DNA of 15,807 bases from Planctomycetota bacterium (GCA_021785155.1 JAJYGE010000349.1:1-15807), one strand, 5' to 3'. Counted from the first letter of the stretch, positions 7,436-15,054 are shown. The notes: generated from the letters alone by a model not told the origin. Numbers and translations: made by a program.

Positions 7436-9499
7436 TTCGCGAATGGTGCCTTGCAATCGGATAGGAATCGCCAGCGGACTTATGGCTGGCGTGTTGGCGT
7501 CGGCCGGCATGGCTTGTCCGGTCACCACCAGATAATGGTAATGCACAATCCCCAAGCCCATAGCTTTCGCTAAATGGTTTAGTTTCCATTGCACTAACAC
7601 ATGCCCGTGCGCAGGTATTTGCCGCAGGATCTTCAACAGGATGGGTTTATGACCCGCCACACGATGGGCGCTGTGCAATAGCAACTTTACGGTTATTGCA
7701 TGATCGGCAAGGTTCCATACTCGAACCGCCAAGGGCGTCTTGGAGGCGCTGGAAAGCACATAGGCTTCGGCGGACCAGTCGGCGTGCGCGTGCGCCAATT
7801 GCAGAATGATTGGAGAATGACGCTGCGGCGTGGGTGGAGGCTGACGGGAAATCGCGTAAAGCCGCCCCGCTTCGGTGTCGGTTTTAATTTTTCCGGCAAA
7901 GGCGCTGGCCGGGCCGCGCAGATAAACCAGGCCGTCGGGAATCGGGACTGCTTTGTTGGCACCACGGCGCAGCACGCGACCATCAATACCGCGAACGCTG
8001 ATATCGTTTAACCCCAGGCTAAGTGTCGCGCGGGGATTCGCCGTGCCGGTATAAACAACCGCGGTGCGCCGATCACCCCGGGCAAACACCGGTGCCAGGA
8101 GTACCGCATGATCGTTGATTTCCAGATTGCCCACATAAGACCAGCCGGAGAGTTCCGCCACGCAGTTGACATACGCCGCCATGCTCCGCAGGGGCGTGTG
8201 TTCCCGGCCCATCATACCAAAATTATCTGCGCCCTGAACAAAAAAGGGATAAACGAAAGCGAAGTAACGCGCAATGCCACAGGCGCGGGCTTCCACAGCT
8301 TTCATGGTGATCCACAGCGCGGAAGTCATGTCCGGTCCCCGATGAGGACGGGCCCTGCCGGCGGGCCAAGGCTTGCCGCTTTCGGTGATCCACAGCGGCA
8401 TGCTTGGCCGACCATAATCCGCAAGCCACCGCCGGTAGGCCGCCACCGCCGAGGGAATTTCGGTGGGGGCATAGTAATCATGAAAACTGATGACATTTAC
8501 CTGCTGTAATAAACCGTTCAGCGCACAATCGCGTTGGAAGAATCCGGGCAGGGACAGTCCGAATACGCCGCCGACCAGCGGAACATGAATATCCGCCCTC
8601 TGGAAACTATACGCGATGGCTTTGACCATCGGAAGTAATTGATCTGGTGGAAAGCCCGCTCCGTCCGGTTCGTTCCATGTCTCCAATGCTCCCCAGTCGT
8701 GGTGAAGATATCGCCCGATGAACGCCCAACTCTGGGCTGTTTGGATCAGATTGATCGGATACGGTGAGTCGCTGTCCGGGTGCGTCCACACAGGCGCATC
8801 GGAAAACATCTGCAACATCGACACATCATTATTAAAGTAATCATTGGCCAACCGTCCATACCGGCAAACAGTGTTATTGCGATATACCCCCGGCAATGGA
8901 TTGATCTGGGCCCAACTCAATCGCTCACGCGACATGCCGATGCCGCTACGGCGTAAAATCCTAATCATCCCCACCCGCACGGCCTGGCGAGTCGCCGGGT
9001 GATTGACCAGCCAGGACATGGCACTATCCATGGCGAAAAAGTGCCCCGCCGGTCCATGATGGGCCGCAATGGACACCACGCCGAACTTTTGCCTGCTTGC
9101 TGGAAAATCCACCTGATAGAATCCACGCGGCAAACGCACCGGCAAATCAAAAGTGTTATCGACTGCGGTTAGAGTTCCAGCCGCAACCGGACGTCCCCAA
9201 TAGTTTGTGATATTCCAGCGTAGCGCTCGTGGCGGCGGCGTGCCGCTTATTGTCCATGACAGCACCGCCGGTTTATTCGGCGTGATAACAAACCGTGTCA
9301 TGTCAACGACTCGTAACCGCGGTGGCGGCGGCTTTGGGGAGGAACTAGTTTTGGCGGACAACGGACCTGCACGGCCCTGCAAGCACGACATGCAGATGCC
9401 TAACGCCAGCACGACGGCAACCACCAAAGCCGGGCCGCCTGGCTCCACGGTTAATCGGCCGGAGCGTTTGACCGGGGGGATGTAACTGAACATTGGCAT
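6950..9499 (-). CDS. Clan GH-A-like glycoside hydrolase (GH39-like) with C-terminal jelly-roll domain
   Basis: The protein has 849 residues. A basic start and hydrophobic segment (residues ~22-40) form a signal peptide or anchor, followed by a proline/serine-rich linker. Residues ~65-145 form an N-terminal beta-domain. Residues ~150-430 look like a TIM barrel of clan GH-A. The predicted acid/base is Glu277 in ETWNEPD and the nucleophile is Glu373 in PLWITESG, with GMSRERLSWAQINP and ISFHDYYAP on other strands. Beta-sandwich regions follow, and residues 689-849 are the jelly-roll domain shared with the next gene. The pattern recalls GH39 (beta-xylosidase/iduronidase type), but the family cannot be fixed by eye, so the substrate is unknown. 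A hemicellulosic sugar is inferred from the neighbours. Met1 and Met3 are both possible starts; neither has a strong ribosome site. Confidence 0.78.
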   Translation of the reverse strand: MPMFSYIPPVKRSGRLTVEPGGPALVVAVVLALGICMSCLQGRAGPLSAKTSSSPKPPPPRLRVVDMTRFVITPNKPAVLSWTISGTPPPRALRWNITNYWGRPVAAGTLTAVDNTFDLPVRLPRGFYQVDFPASRQKFGVVSIAAHHGPAGHFFAMDSAMSWLVNHPATRQAVRVGMIRILRRSGIGMSRERLSWAQINPLPGVYRNNTVCRYGRLANDYFNNDVSMLQMFSDAPVWTHPDSDSPYPINLIQTAQSWAFIGRYLHHDWGALETWNEPDGAGFPPDQLLPMVKAIAYSFQRADIHVPLVGGVFGLSLPGFFQRDCALNGLLQQVNVISFHDYYAPTEIPSAVAAYRRWLADYGRPSMPLWITESGKPWPAGRARPHRGPDMTSALWITMKAVEARACGIARYFAFVYPFFVQGADNFGMMGREHTPLRSMAAYVNCVAELSGWSYVGNLEINDHAVLLAPVFARGDRRTAVVYTGTANPRATLSLGLNDISVRGIDGRVLRRGANKAVPIPDGLVYLRGPASAFAGKIKTDTEAGRLYAISRQPPPTPQRHSPIILQLAHAHADWSAEAYVLSSASKTPLAVRVWNLADHAITVKLLLHSAHRVAGHKPILLKILRQIPAHGHVLVQWKLNHLAKAMGLGIVHYHYLVVTGQAMPADANTPAISPLAIPIRLQGTIREFLARYPHHTQLQISALARWRKNADGDTSFFVPKGGGWGMKVTFHGGDPWAYPQFPLPEGIDAKNVTDVLLRVRVARSAMVRLLVFKPGRPTYGTIRAPILAADGKWHTVLVPLPRLTPMGHSPVHLNNLAGAKFISVGLNNDTATGVNKLEVSKLYLVYRR

Positions 9500-9532
9500 G
9501 CCTGATGAGCCTCACGCAAAATAACAAATTTC

Positions 9533-9561
9533 TTTAACGACACTATATTACGTTTAACGTC
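9533..9561. promoter_or_regulatory. Direct repeats 20 bp apart plus small palindrome upstream of the GH-A-like gene
   Basis: TTTAACGAC at 9533-9541 and TTTAACGTC at 9553-9561 match at 8 of 9 positions and start 20 bases apart, close to two helical turns. AraC-family dimers typically bind half-sites spaced this way. The second overlaps a perfect odd palindrome (ACGTTTAACGT, 9550-9560). The sites lie 34-62 bases upstream of the glycosidase start. A role as an operator for the regulator at 13885 is inference. Confidence 0.35.
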
Positions 9562-9660
9562 GATTTTGGGTTACTCACACCGCAAATTCTTTCGTCCCGC
9601 CATTCCCGATGGACGCAGGTCTGTTGCCACGGGGATGTGAGCGCCGCTTATGTAATCTGT

Positions 9661-11262
9661 TCACGGGCACGCGCGGACCTCTCCCCACGGCGCTGATAGG
9701 GCCTTGCGCCTCCGCCCGATCAGCAACATCCCCACACCACCGGTGACAAATATCAACGGCGTGGCCGGTTCGGGCACCGCAGGCGGGTCCAAGAGCGACA
9801 CATTTGACACATCAACAGTGTCATCTATTCCCGCCGCGCTATTGTTGAGGAACTCAATGTTGGTCGATCCTGAAATCGCGGTGAAATTCAGGAAAAATGG
9901 TGTGAAGGTCGAGTCGGTTATGGCAGGTGACAAAGTGATTATCTTGCGGCCGTGCGTCGCGTCAGTGAGAATCACCTCCAGCACAGCGTTCGTGTCACCG
10001 CCCCTTTGTGCCGCGTCGAAGGCCAGCGTGTAGGTTTGGCCAGCGGAGGTGGCTACGATCTGGGATATGAAAGCGCCCTTGCCCTGAAGAAAACTGAAGT
10101 CGCTCACGCCGGCGGTACTTGAAGGTGCAAAGGGCTGATAGCCGGTGCTGCCGTAGACCGCCGTGTCCGGCCCATTAACGCCGGTGTTCCCGTCGCTTGA
10201 GTTCCAGCCGGTCGGAGCTGTCGGGTTAGCCCCGGCGGAATACCCCGGTGCTGCGGTGTACGCCGCCGCATTCGCCGAGAAAACCCCATTGCTGATCATA
10301 CTGGCACTGGTCGAGAAGACGGCGGGTGTTTGCTGTGAGATCAGGGTGGGGCCGCTTTGTTGTGTACCGACCGCAACCGAAAAATCGTTATTCAGGATTT
10401 CGCCTGGGTACGAGGCAAGCCCGTTGTCCACCACATGCGTTACCCCCAGCGTCCCCGCCGGTGCCCCAGCGGAAACAAAGCCATTAGGATACGTGCCATA
10501 CCCCTCTTGGAAACCCACCGGTGTGGTATAGAATATGCCGATGTTATCGCCGGTATCAACATTGCCGATCCACCCATTTGAGGTGATGGTTGGTTGCGGC
10601 CAAGTTGGCGACCCGGTAGCCTCCAGCACAGTTCCATTTGGGCCCGCGCCCATAAAGGCGTCGGTGTAATCCGAGTAGAGAACGGGCATCTCGGTGCCTA
10701 CTTGGTACGTCCCCGGCTGGTAGTCATAACTGGTATAATGAAAACTGGCGACCCCTTGGGAATTGATACGGACGTTCTCCACGTAAACCCAGTCGGTTGG
10801 ATTGCCCGTGTCAAAATCCAGAGGTGTGATGACCGCCTGAAATTGGTTGGCGGTGGCCGACCATGTCACCACCGGGCTACCCACCTCGGCAAACTGGCTG
10901 CCATTGGGGTGCTGATAATAGGGTTGGTTCCCATACGCTCCACCTTGGGTGGGGTTGAACATCAACTGCTGGCTGCCATTGATATATTGCGACAGGAACT
11001 GATCCGTCTGCAACTCCTGGCCCACATCATGGGCAGAGACCATATTGAGACCATTGGCTACGTTGGTGTCGCTGATGCTGGTTACCACCGCGCCCCAAGC
11101 GAGGTCAAATGTTACCGACAGCCCGCCGTTGGAAATCGTTGCATAGCCACTTGAGCCCAACGCGCTTGGCGTGCTGGCACCCGCTGCGAATCCCAACGCA
11201 ACGGTTACGCTGACGGACATTAGAACCCGTAGAGCCCCTGTATTTTTAGAAAACCCATGCAT
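9661..11262 (-). CDS. PEP-CTERM protein with beta-sandwich and galactose-binding-like domains
   Basis: The protein has 533 residues. After a signal peptide (residues ~1-36), residues ~40-310 form a beta-rich domain with NGGLSVTFDLAWGAVVTSIS, ANGLNMVSAHDVGQELQTDQ and NPTQGG. It resembles mutarotase-like sandwiches in carbohydrate-active proteins, but the family is not recognised. Residues ~325-490 look like a CBM4/galactose-binding fold (TAPTGWNSSDG, FISQIVATSAGQTYTLAFDA, DDTVDVSNVSLLDP). The C-terminus carries the sorting signal VPEP (496-499), a hydrophobic helix and GRRRK, which an exosortase would process to release or anchor the protein at the surface. Thirteen residues follow the basic cluster, more than usual. 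The ATG at 11262 was chosen because a TTG 12 codons upstream would add a charged stretch before the signal peptide. A role in surface capture of polysaccharide is inferred. Confidence 0.75.
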   Translation of the reverse strand: MHGFSKNTGALRVLMSVSVTVALGFAAGASTPSALGSSGYATISNGGLSVTFDLAWGAVVTSISDTNVANGLNMVSAHDVGQELQTDQFLSQYINGSQQLMFNPTQGGAYGNQPYYQHPNGSQFAEVGSPVVTWSATANQFQAVITPLDFDTGNPTDWVYVENVRINSQGVASFHYTSYDYQPGTYQVGTEMPVLYSDYTDAFMGAGPNGTVLEATGSPTWPQPTITSNGWIGNVDTGDNIGIFYTTPVGFQEGYGTYPNGFVSAGAPAGTLGVTHVVDNGLASYPGEILNNDFSVAVGTQQSGPTLISQQTPAVFSTSASMISNGVFSANAAAYTAAPGYSAGANPTAPTGWNSSDGNTGVNGPDTAVYGSTGYQPFAPSSTAGVSDFSFLQGKGAFISQIVATSAGQTYTLAFDAAQRGGDTNAVLEVILTDATHGRKIITLSPAITDSTFTPFFLNFTAISGSTNIEFLNNSAAGIDDTVDVSNVSLLDPPAVPEPATPLIFVTGGVGMLLIGRRRKALSAPWGEVRACP

Positions 11263-11456
11263 GATCAACTTTCTTTTACAGTAACCGCTCCCGGGCAAGT
11301 GTGTGGTGCATTCCGATTTACGGAATTATCTGCATCCATTACTGCGGCCAGCTGCCCCGGCAGGCCGGCATGCGCCACAAAGGGCAACAACGCGGTGGAG
11401 GCGTGGCCGTGAACGGTTGTCTTTTACATCAACAACCCTTCTCGTCACCTGCGGGA
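11263..11456. other. 194-base spacer between pseudopilin and PEP-CTERM genes with inverted repeats
   Basis: Two perfect 6-bp inverted repeats are present: ATTCCG/CGGAAT at 11310-11326 and GGTTGT/ACAACC at 11415-11437. The second lies just past the pseudopilin stop but lacks a T-run on the minus strand, so it is at best a weak terminator. The first could be a regulator site. No gene is seen. Confidence 0.35.
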
Positions 11457-12449
11457 TTACTGTTCGATGTTCGTCCCCAAGTTTGGATTGACAACATTGA
11501 ACACTCTTAACCCGGTTGTCCCGGAGACGTTAATCTGTCCCGGCAACGAGGGGGGAACTTGATTGACAGGGATTTCCGCAGCGTGGCCATCAAAAAATAC
11601 CGCGTTGGCCCAACCGCTGCTGGCCGAGGTCTGCCCGTGCCGGTACCGCATACCAACGCCAAATCCAGCATTTGGATAGTCGTTATTGGTATTCCACCCC
11701 GATGCCATGCCTTGTGACGATACTTGATCCGTCAAGGGCCAGCTAAGTCCGTTCCACGCGTTCTGAAACCAATAGAACTCGGCTAGTCCCACACTGCCGG
11801 TGGGCATCGACTGGTTGGCGTCGCCGATGGCGACTTTTTGGCCTGGATTGACAATATTGGAGGCCTTAAACGTGGTTAACTGGGGTGTGCCGCCCCCCAA
11901 AATCCCGCTTCCGCCGGGCTGAATACATGGCAAAAAGAAATTTGGGTTGCAAGCGTAGGTTGTAATCTCCTCTGGGGCATAGACATCGCTGGCATTGCCC
12001 GGATTCTGGTACAACACCGGCAAGAGGGAACTTGGACAAACAAACATCTGCGCAAACGCTGTGACCAGAGTTTCCTCCTGCGCGGGAGTTATCGTGCTTG
12101 GCTGGCCAAACCACGCCCCCGCAAAATTCTTCGGGTCAATGTTGTGTATATAACAGAAAAGAAGCGAGTCCCACGCATCCTGCCCCCAGTAGTCGATATT
12201 GGGAGATCCACTGTCATAGCCGTAAGGGATCGCATCTTCGAAGCCGCCCTCATACTCGGCCAGCATTTGCCCCTGGGACCGAAGATTCGCCAGGCACACG
12301 GTGGCAAGGGCATCCTGCCTGGCTCTGGCCAGCGCCGGCAGCAGTAATGCAATCAATAAAGCTATGATTGAAATCACCACTAAAAGTTCCACCAAGGTAA
12401 AACCGTGTAGGACTTTACGAGAGTCACCGACCATACGACTGGTATTCAT
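11457..12449 (-). CDS. Prepilin-type (type II pseudopilin-like) protein with C-terminal RHG...FDGH motif
   Basis: The protein has 330 residues. It opens with a type IV prepilin leader, cleaved after Gly16 in LHGFTLVELLVVISIIALL. The conserved Glu lies at position +5 of the mature protein (Glu21), followed by a long hydrophobic helix. The globular part ends with YRHG (His271) and FFDGH (Asp287-Gly288), the signature found in the large planctomycete/verrucomicrobial families annotated as prepilin-type or DUF1559-like. A prepilin peptidase would process it, and the protein would assemble in or at the inner membrane. The start is set by GGAG seven bases before the ATG; a longer reading adds 13 residues without support. 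Paralogues of this type often sit beside glycosidase genes in planctomycetes, and their job there is not known. A part in an export or adhesion structure is inferred. Confidence 0.85.
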   Translation of the reverse strand: MNTSRMVGDSRKVLHGFTLVELLVVISIIALLIALLLPALARARQDALATVCLANLRSQGQMLAEYEGGFEDAIPYGYDSGSPNIDYWGQDAWDSLLFCYIHNIDPKNFAGAWFGQPSTITPAQEETLVTAFAQMFVCPSSLLPVLYQNPGNASDVYAPEEITTYACNPNFFLPCIQPGGSGILGGGTPQLTTFKASNIVNPGQKVAIGDANQSMPTGSVGLAEFYWFQNAWNGLSWPLTDQVSSQGMASGWNTNNDYPNAGFGVGMRYRHGQTSASSGWANAVFFDGHAAEIPVNQVPPSLPGQINVSGTTGLRVFNVVNPNLGTNIEQ

Positions 12450-12480
12450 AAAAATTCTCCAAACTTTGGGCACAAGGCCC

Positions 12481-12539
12481 GAAATCAAAAGCGACGGGGC
12501 GCACCGGACCGTCCGGAAGGCGTCCCATCGCCAACGTCG
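12481..12539 (-). terminator. Strong hairpin with T-rich tail between PEP-CTERM and pseudopilin genes
   Basis: Nested arms are visible: CGACG (12492-12496) with CGTCG (12535-12539), GGGGCGC (12496-12502) with GCGTCCC (12520-12526, one mismatch), and CCGGAC (12504-12509) with GTCCGG (12511-12516). On the minus strand the stem is followed by CTTTTGATTT. It begins right after the PEP-CTERM gene stop and ends before the pseudopilin ribosome site. It may act as a partial terminator or a 3' stabiliser that makes the first gene the most abundant one. Confidence 0.5.
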
Positions 12540-12541
12540 TG

Positions 12542-13312
12542 TTACCCGTTCCGGCGGGCCGCACGCCTGCGGCCGATCAACAATAATCCCAATCCGCCGA
12601 CGGCGGACAGCCCCAGCGTGGTGGGCTCCGGCACGGCGGTTAGCTGGAAATTGCTGACGGAACCAGGTTCTCCATTAGTATCGATACCGACATAAGCGAT
12701 ATTCGTAGGGTTGCTTCCCACGGCGTAGGTATCAGTAATCTCTAACTTTCCGTTGTAGTACCCCTGAAACGTCCACTGGCTGCCTTCGGTGTTCAGAACC
12801 AGCGAAGAAGTCTCCGGTGAAGTGGTACTCGTGTAACCGCCAACGCTGGTGGCACCCGGTCCGGGGGAAAATGCGATTTGACCATTGCCCCTGACGATGG
12901 TCCATGGGCCACCACTGGTGTACATGGGTGTCGACGAATTGGCATCCGCAAAGCCCAGCGCTATCCAATTGCTATTAAGGCCGGTCGGATCCAGCGTCGC
13001 CGAAAGAGTGTAAACATTCCCACTTACCGGGGTAAACGACAACAGGGCATCAGCGTTAGTGGAGGTATTCGTGGTCGAGCCATTCGCGGCCCAGCCGCCG
13101 CTGCTGAGTGCCAGTGGGGCGCTCCAAGTGGCGGCGGTGGCGTCCGTCGCCGGGCTGGTGCCGTCGAGCGCTGCAGTAGAACTCCCCGGAAAATTATCCG
13201 AGTAGATGACACTGGCCGAGGCCGTTCCGGCCAGTCCGACAGCCACCATCGCTGCGAGCGCCGCAGCCGCAAAGGAACAACTGCGAGAAATCGATCGACG
13301 ATTGAAAAACAT
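12542..13312 (-). CDS. PEP-CTERM sorting-domain protein, first gene of the cluster
   Basis: The protein has 256 residues from the preferred start. A signal peptide with an arginine-containing n-region (MFFNRRSISRSC, then an alanine-rich core ending TASA) is followed by a beta-rich domain of about 190 residues. This domain is related to the front half of the protein at 5632-6888 and contains YSDNFPG, LDGTSPATD, FTPVSGNVYTL and GGPWTIV. The C-terminus has VPEP (227-230), a glycine/leucine-rich helix and GRRR (ending ~250), the exosortase sorting signal. The start at 13312 places GGAAAGAG eight bases upstream and gives a normal signal peptide. A second in-frame ATG at 13426 also has a good AAGGA site and would add 38 polar residues, so the start is not certain. 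Function is unknown; surface display of a glycan-binding domain is inferred. Confidence 0.75.
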   Translation of the reverse strand: MFFNRRSISRSCSFAAAALAAMVAVGLAGTASASVIYSDNFPGSSTAALDGTSPATDATAATWSAPLALSSGGWAANGSTTNTSTNADALLSFTPVSGNVYTLSATLDPTGLNSNWIALGFADANSSTPMYTSGGPWTIVRGNGQIAFSPGPGATSVGGYTSTTSPETSSLVLNTEGSQWTFQGYYNGKLEITDTYAVGSNPTNIAYVGIDTNGEPGSVSNFQLTAVPEPTTLGLSAVGGLGLLLIGRRRAARRNG

Positions 13313-13693
13313 AAACGACTCTTTCCGTGCCATAATGGATCTGTGTGAATTGTCCATTGTCCGAATGGACGACGGTTTGCCGCAACCATCTGCCGCAGAT
13401 GTGACGATACTTGTTTTGAAATTCATAACGTGCTTCCTTATTTAAGCAACCACTTTGTTCCCCCACTCCACGCCAACCGCACGGCTGGCAAAAATGAAGT
13501 TGAGAACACCTTGAAGAAAACCCAAGTCGGCCCGCCTTGGCCAACTCACTGGAAAAACCTTCCCGCCTTATAACCTCCCTTCCCTAACTCATGCCGGCGG
13601 CGGAGCTGCTGCAGCAACCGCGAGGACGCGAAGAATATGACTCCCTACAGGCTTCGCGTAAATGAAGGCGAAGATCCTTCCGACCAGCCACTG

Positions 13694-13709
13694 CTGACCG
13701 AATGGTCAG
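13694..13709. promoter_or_regulatory. Perfect inverted repeat, possible operator
   Basis: CTGACC and GGTCAG flank a 4-base GAAT centre. This is a compact symmetric site of the size bound by dimeric regulators. It lies between the two divergent genes, about 175 bases before the regulator start. A role in binding is inferred only from symmetry and position. Confidence 0.3.
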
Positions 13710-13753
13710 GAAAAGAAAGCCGATCCATAAAACTTAGCTTAAACGCGCTATGT

Positions 13754-13798
13754 TCATAAAGCAACGATTTTTTTTGACAATCGTTCGCTATTTTATGA
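13754..13798. promoter_or_regulatory. Imperfect inverted repeat upstream of the regulator
   Basis: The arm TCATAAAGCAACGATT (13754-13769) is complementary to 13779-13798 (AATCGTTCGCTATTTTATGA) apart from four extra bases in the right arm. The right arm overlaps the first 28-bp direct repeat. The arrangement suggests a regulator site made of related half-sites (CGTTC-type cores) in both orientations. Confidence 0.4.
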
Positions 13799-13875
13799 CG
13801 TATCCGTAAGATCGTTCATACCCCAACAGCACACACCAAAGGCCCCATTTGACAACGGTTCGCTATTTTACGAAA
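13773..13875 (+). repeat. Pair of 28-bp direct repeats upstream of the regulator (probable operators)
   Basis: Two copies, 13773-13800 and 13848-13875, agree at 23 of 28 positions and share TTTGACAA and GTTCGCTATTTTA. Their starts are 75 bases apart, and the second copy ends nine bases before the regulator's ATG. The copies carry TTGACA, which could be a -35 box, but no -10 lies at the right distance. Binding by the regulator itself, giving autoregulation, is the simplest reading. If so, the downstream copy would block the ribosome site or early transcription. Confidence 0.5.
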
Positions 13876-13884
13876 CTGACATTG

Positions 13885-15054
13885 ATGAAACGACCTTCGT
13901 GCCAGTCCATGGAACCTCGACCTTTTCGCCGTGTACTGCTTCTGATGGGCTGGTATGCCGTCGGCATTCACCGCGGAATCGCCCGTTATGCCCGGGAAGC
14001 TGGCTGGTCATTGGATGCCATGGCGGCTCATCAGACAGATTCCAGCCCTGTCTGGCAGCCGGACGGGGTAGTATGCATACTTGGCGTCAGCCGCTGGATG
14101 GATAGACTGGTAAAGAAACTTGAACTCCCGACGGTTAACATTGGGTATCATACCACACAGCCGCTAACGCGAATCACCGCCGACAACCGCCTTGTCGCGG
14201 CTTTGGCTGCGGAGCATTTTACACAACGCGGTTTCAAACATATTGCGCTTTATTACAAGGGCCTTTTCAATCCCGGTGAATCGGAGCGACGGGAAGCGAT
14301 AGAACAAGCCGTTGCTCAGCGCGGACGCCAATTTCATCTCATTGACGCCAGTGTCATTAACCGTCGTAAGCCGACGCCCGAAGCCATGTTCGGCCTGCTC
14401 CGACGAACGCTCGTCAAGTTACCCAAGCCATTGGGGATTCTGGGATGGATGGACGACACGGCCGTCGAAATCATAACGGCGTGTCGGATGGAAAACCTAC
14501 GGGTGCCCGAACAAGTGGCGGTTTTAGGCATCGGCAACGACGAACTACGGTGTGAATTCGCCCCGGTTCCCCTATCGAGTATTGATGAAAATTTAGAAGG
14601 AATTGGCTATACCGCCGCCCGAATCTTGGACCGAAAAATGAGAGGCGATCCTGTGTCACTCAAGCCAGTTTTAGTTCCACCGGTAGGCGTCATCACCCGC
14701 CAGAGCTCCGACATTCTTGCCATTGAGCATGTGGAAGTCGCAACCGTCTTAAGAAACATCTGGACCCATTTTCGCGAGCCAATCAGTGCGCAGCACGTTG
14801 CGGCCAACGTTCCGATGTCCTATCGTCGACTGCATGACGCATTTGTGAAGCATGTCGGGCACAGCATTTTTGACGAGATTCTTCAGCACCGGCTGGAATA
14901 CGCCTCCAAGCTCATGGCCGAAACTAACGACAAACTTGAGGTGATTGCCCGCGCGTCCGGGTTTTCCAACATTAATCATTTTGGCAAGGCCTTCTTCCGA
15001 AAGAACCGAACTACGCCAAGTGTATTCCGTAAACATGCTCATAATCGAAAATGA
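13885..15054 (+). CDS. XylR-like AraC-family transcriptional regulator (sugar-binding domain plus AraC HTH)
   Basis: The protein has 389 residues. Residues ~15-275 form a LacI/periplasmic-binding-protein-like ligand domain. It has the start RRVLLLMGWYAVGIHRGIARYA, the segment ITADNRLVAALAAEHFTQRGFKHIA and the segment VAVLGIGNDELRCEFAPVPLSSID, the pattern of the E. coli xylose regulator. Residues ~285-385 form an AraC DNA-binding domain with two helix-turn-helix units; the second (LEVIARASGFSNINHFGKAF) is very close to the family consensus. It is transcribed away from the glycosidase cluster, the usual position of a local activator that senses the sugar released. The ATG at 13885 was chosen; an earlier TTG at 13849 lies inside the upstream repeat and is unlikely. 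No strong Shine-Dalgarno sequence is visible before any candidate start. The ligand is unknown. Confidence 0.88.
   Translation: MKRPSCQSMEPRPFRRVLLLMGWYAVGIHRGIARYAREAGWSLDAMAAHQTDSSPVWQPDGVVCILGVSRWMDRLVKKLELPTVNIGYHTTQPLTRITADNRLVAALAAEHFTQRGFKHIALYYKGLFNPGESERREAIEQAVAQRGRQFHLIDASVINRRKPTPEAMFGLLRRTLVKLPKPLGILGWMDDTAVEIITACRMENLRVPEQVAVLGIGNDELRCEFAPVPLSSIDENLEGIGYTAARILDRKMRGDPVSLKPVLVPPVGVITRQSSDILAIEHVEVATVLRNIWTHFREPISAQHVAANVPMSYRRLHDAFVKHVGHSIFDEILQHRLEYASKLMAETNDKLEVIARASGFSNINHFGKAFFRKNRTTPSVFRKHAHNRK

Larger units (their letters stand above)
13313..13884. other. 572-base divergent intergenic region between cluster and regulator
   Basis: No separate gene is seen; short reading frames here are not convincing. 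The region must hold the promoters for the minus-strand cluster and the plus-strand regulator. Visible structure includes a hairpin CTTCGC/GCGAAG (13652-13673), a perfect inverted repeat CTGACC-GAAT-GGTCAG (13694-13709), and the regulator-side repeats listed separately. No consensus -35/-10 pair with correct spacing was found, although TTGACA occurs at 13774-13779 and 13849-13854. Confidence 0.5.

Noticed and set aside
13849..13884. A TTG start for the regulator adding 12 residues.
   Set aside because: It falls inside the upstream 28-bp repeat, has no ribosome site, and the family does not carry such an extension.
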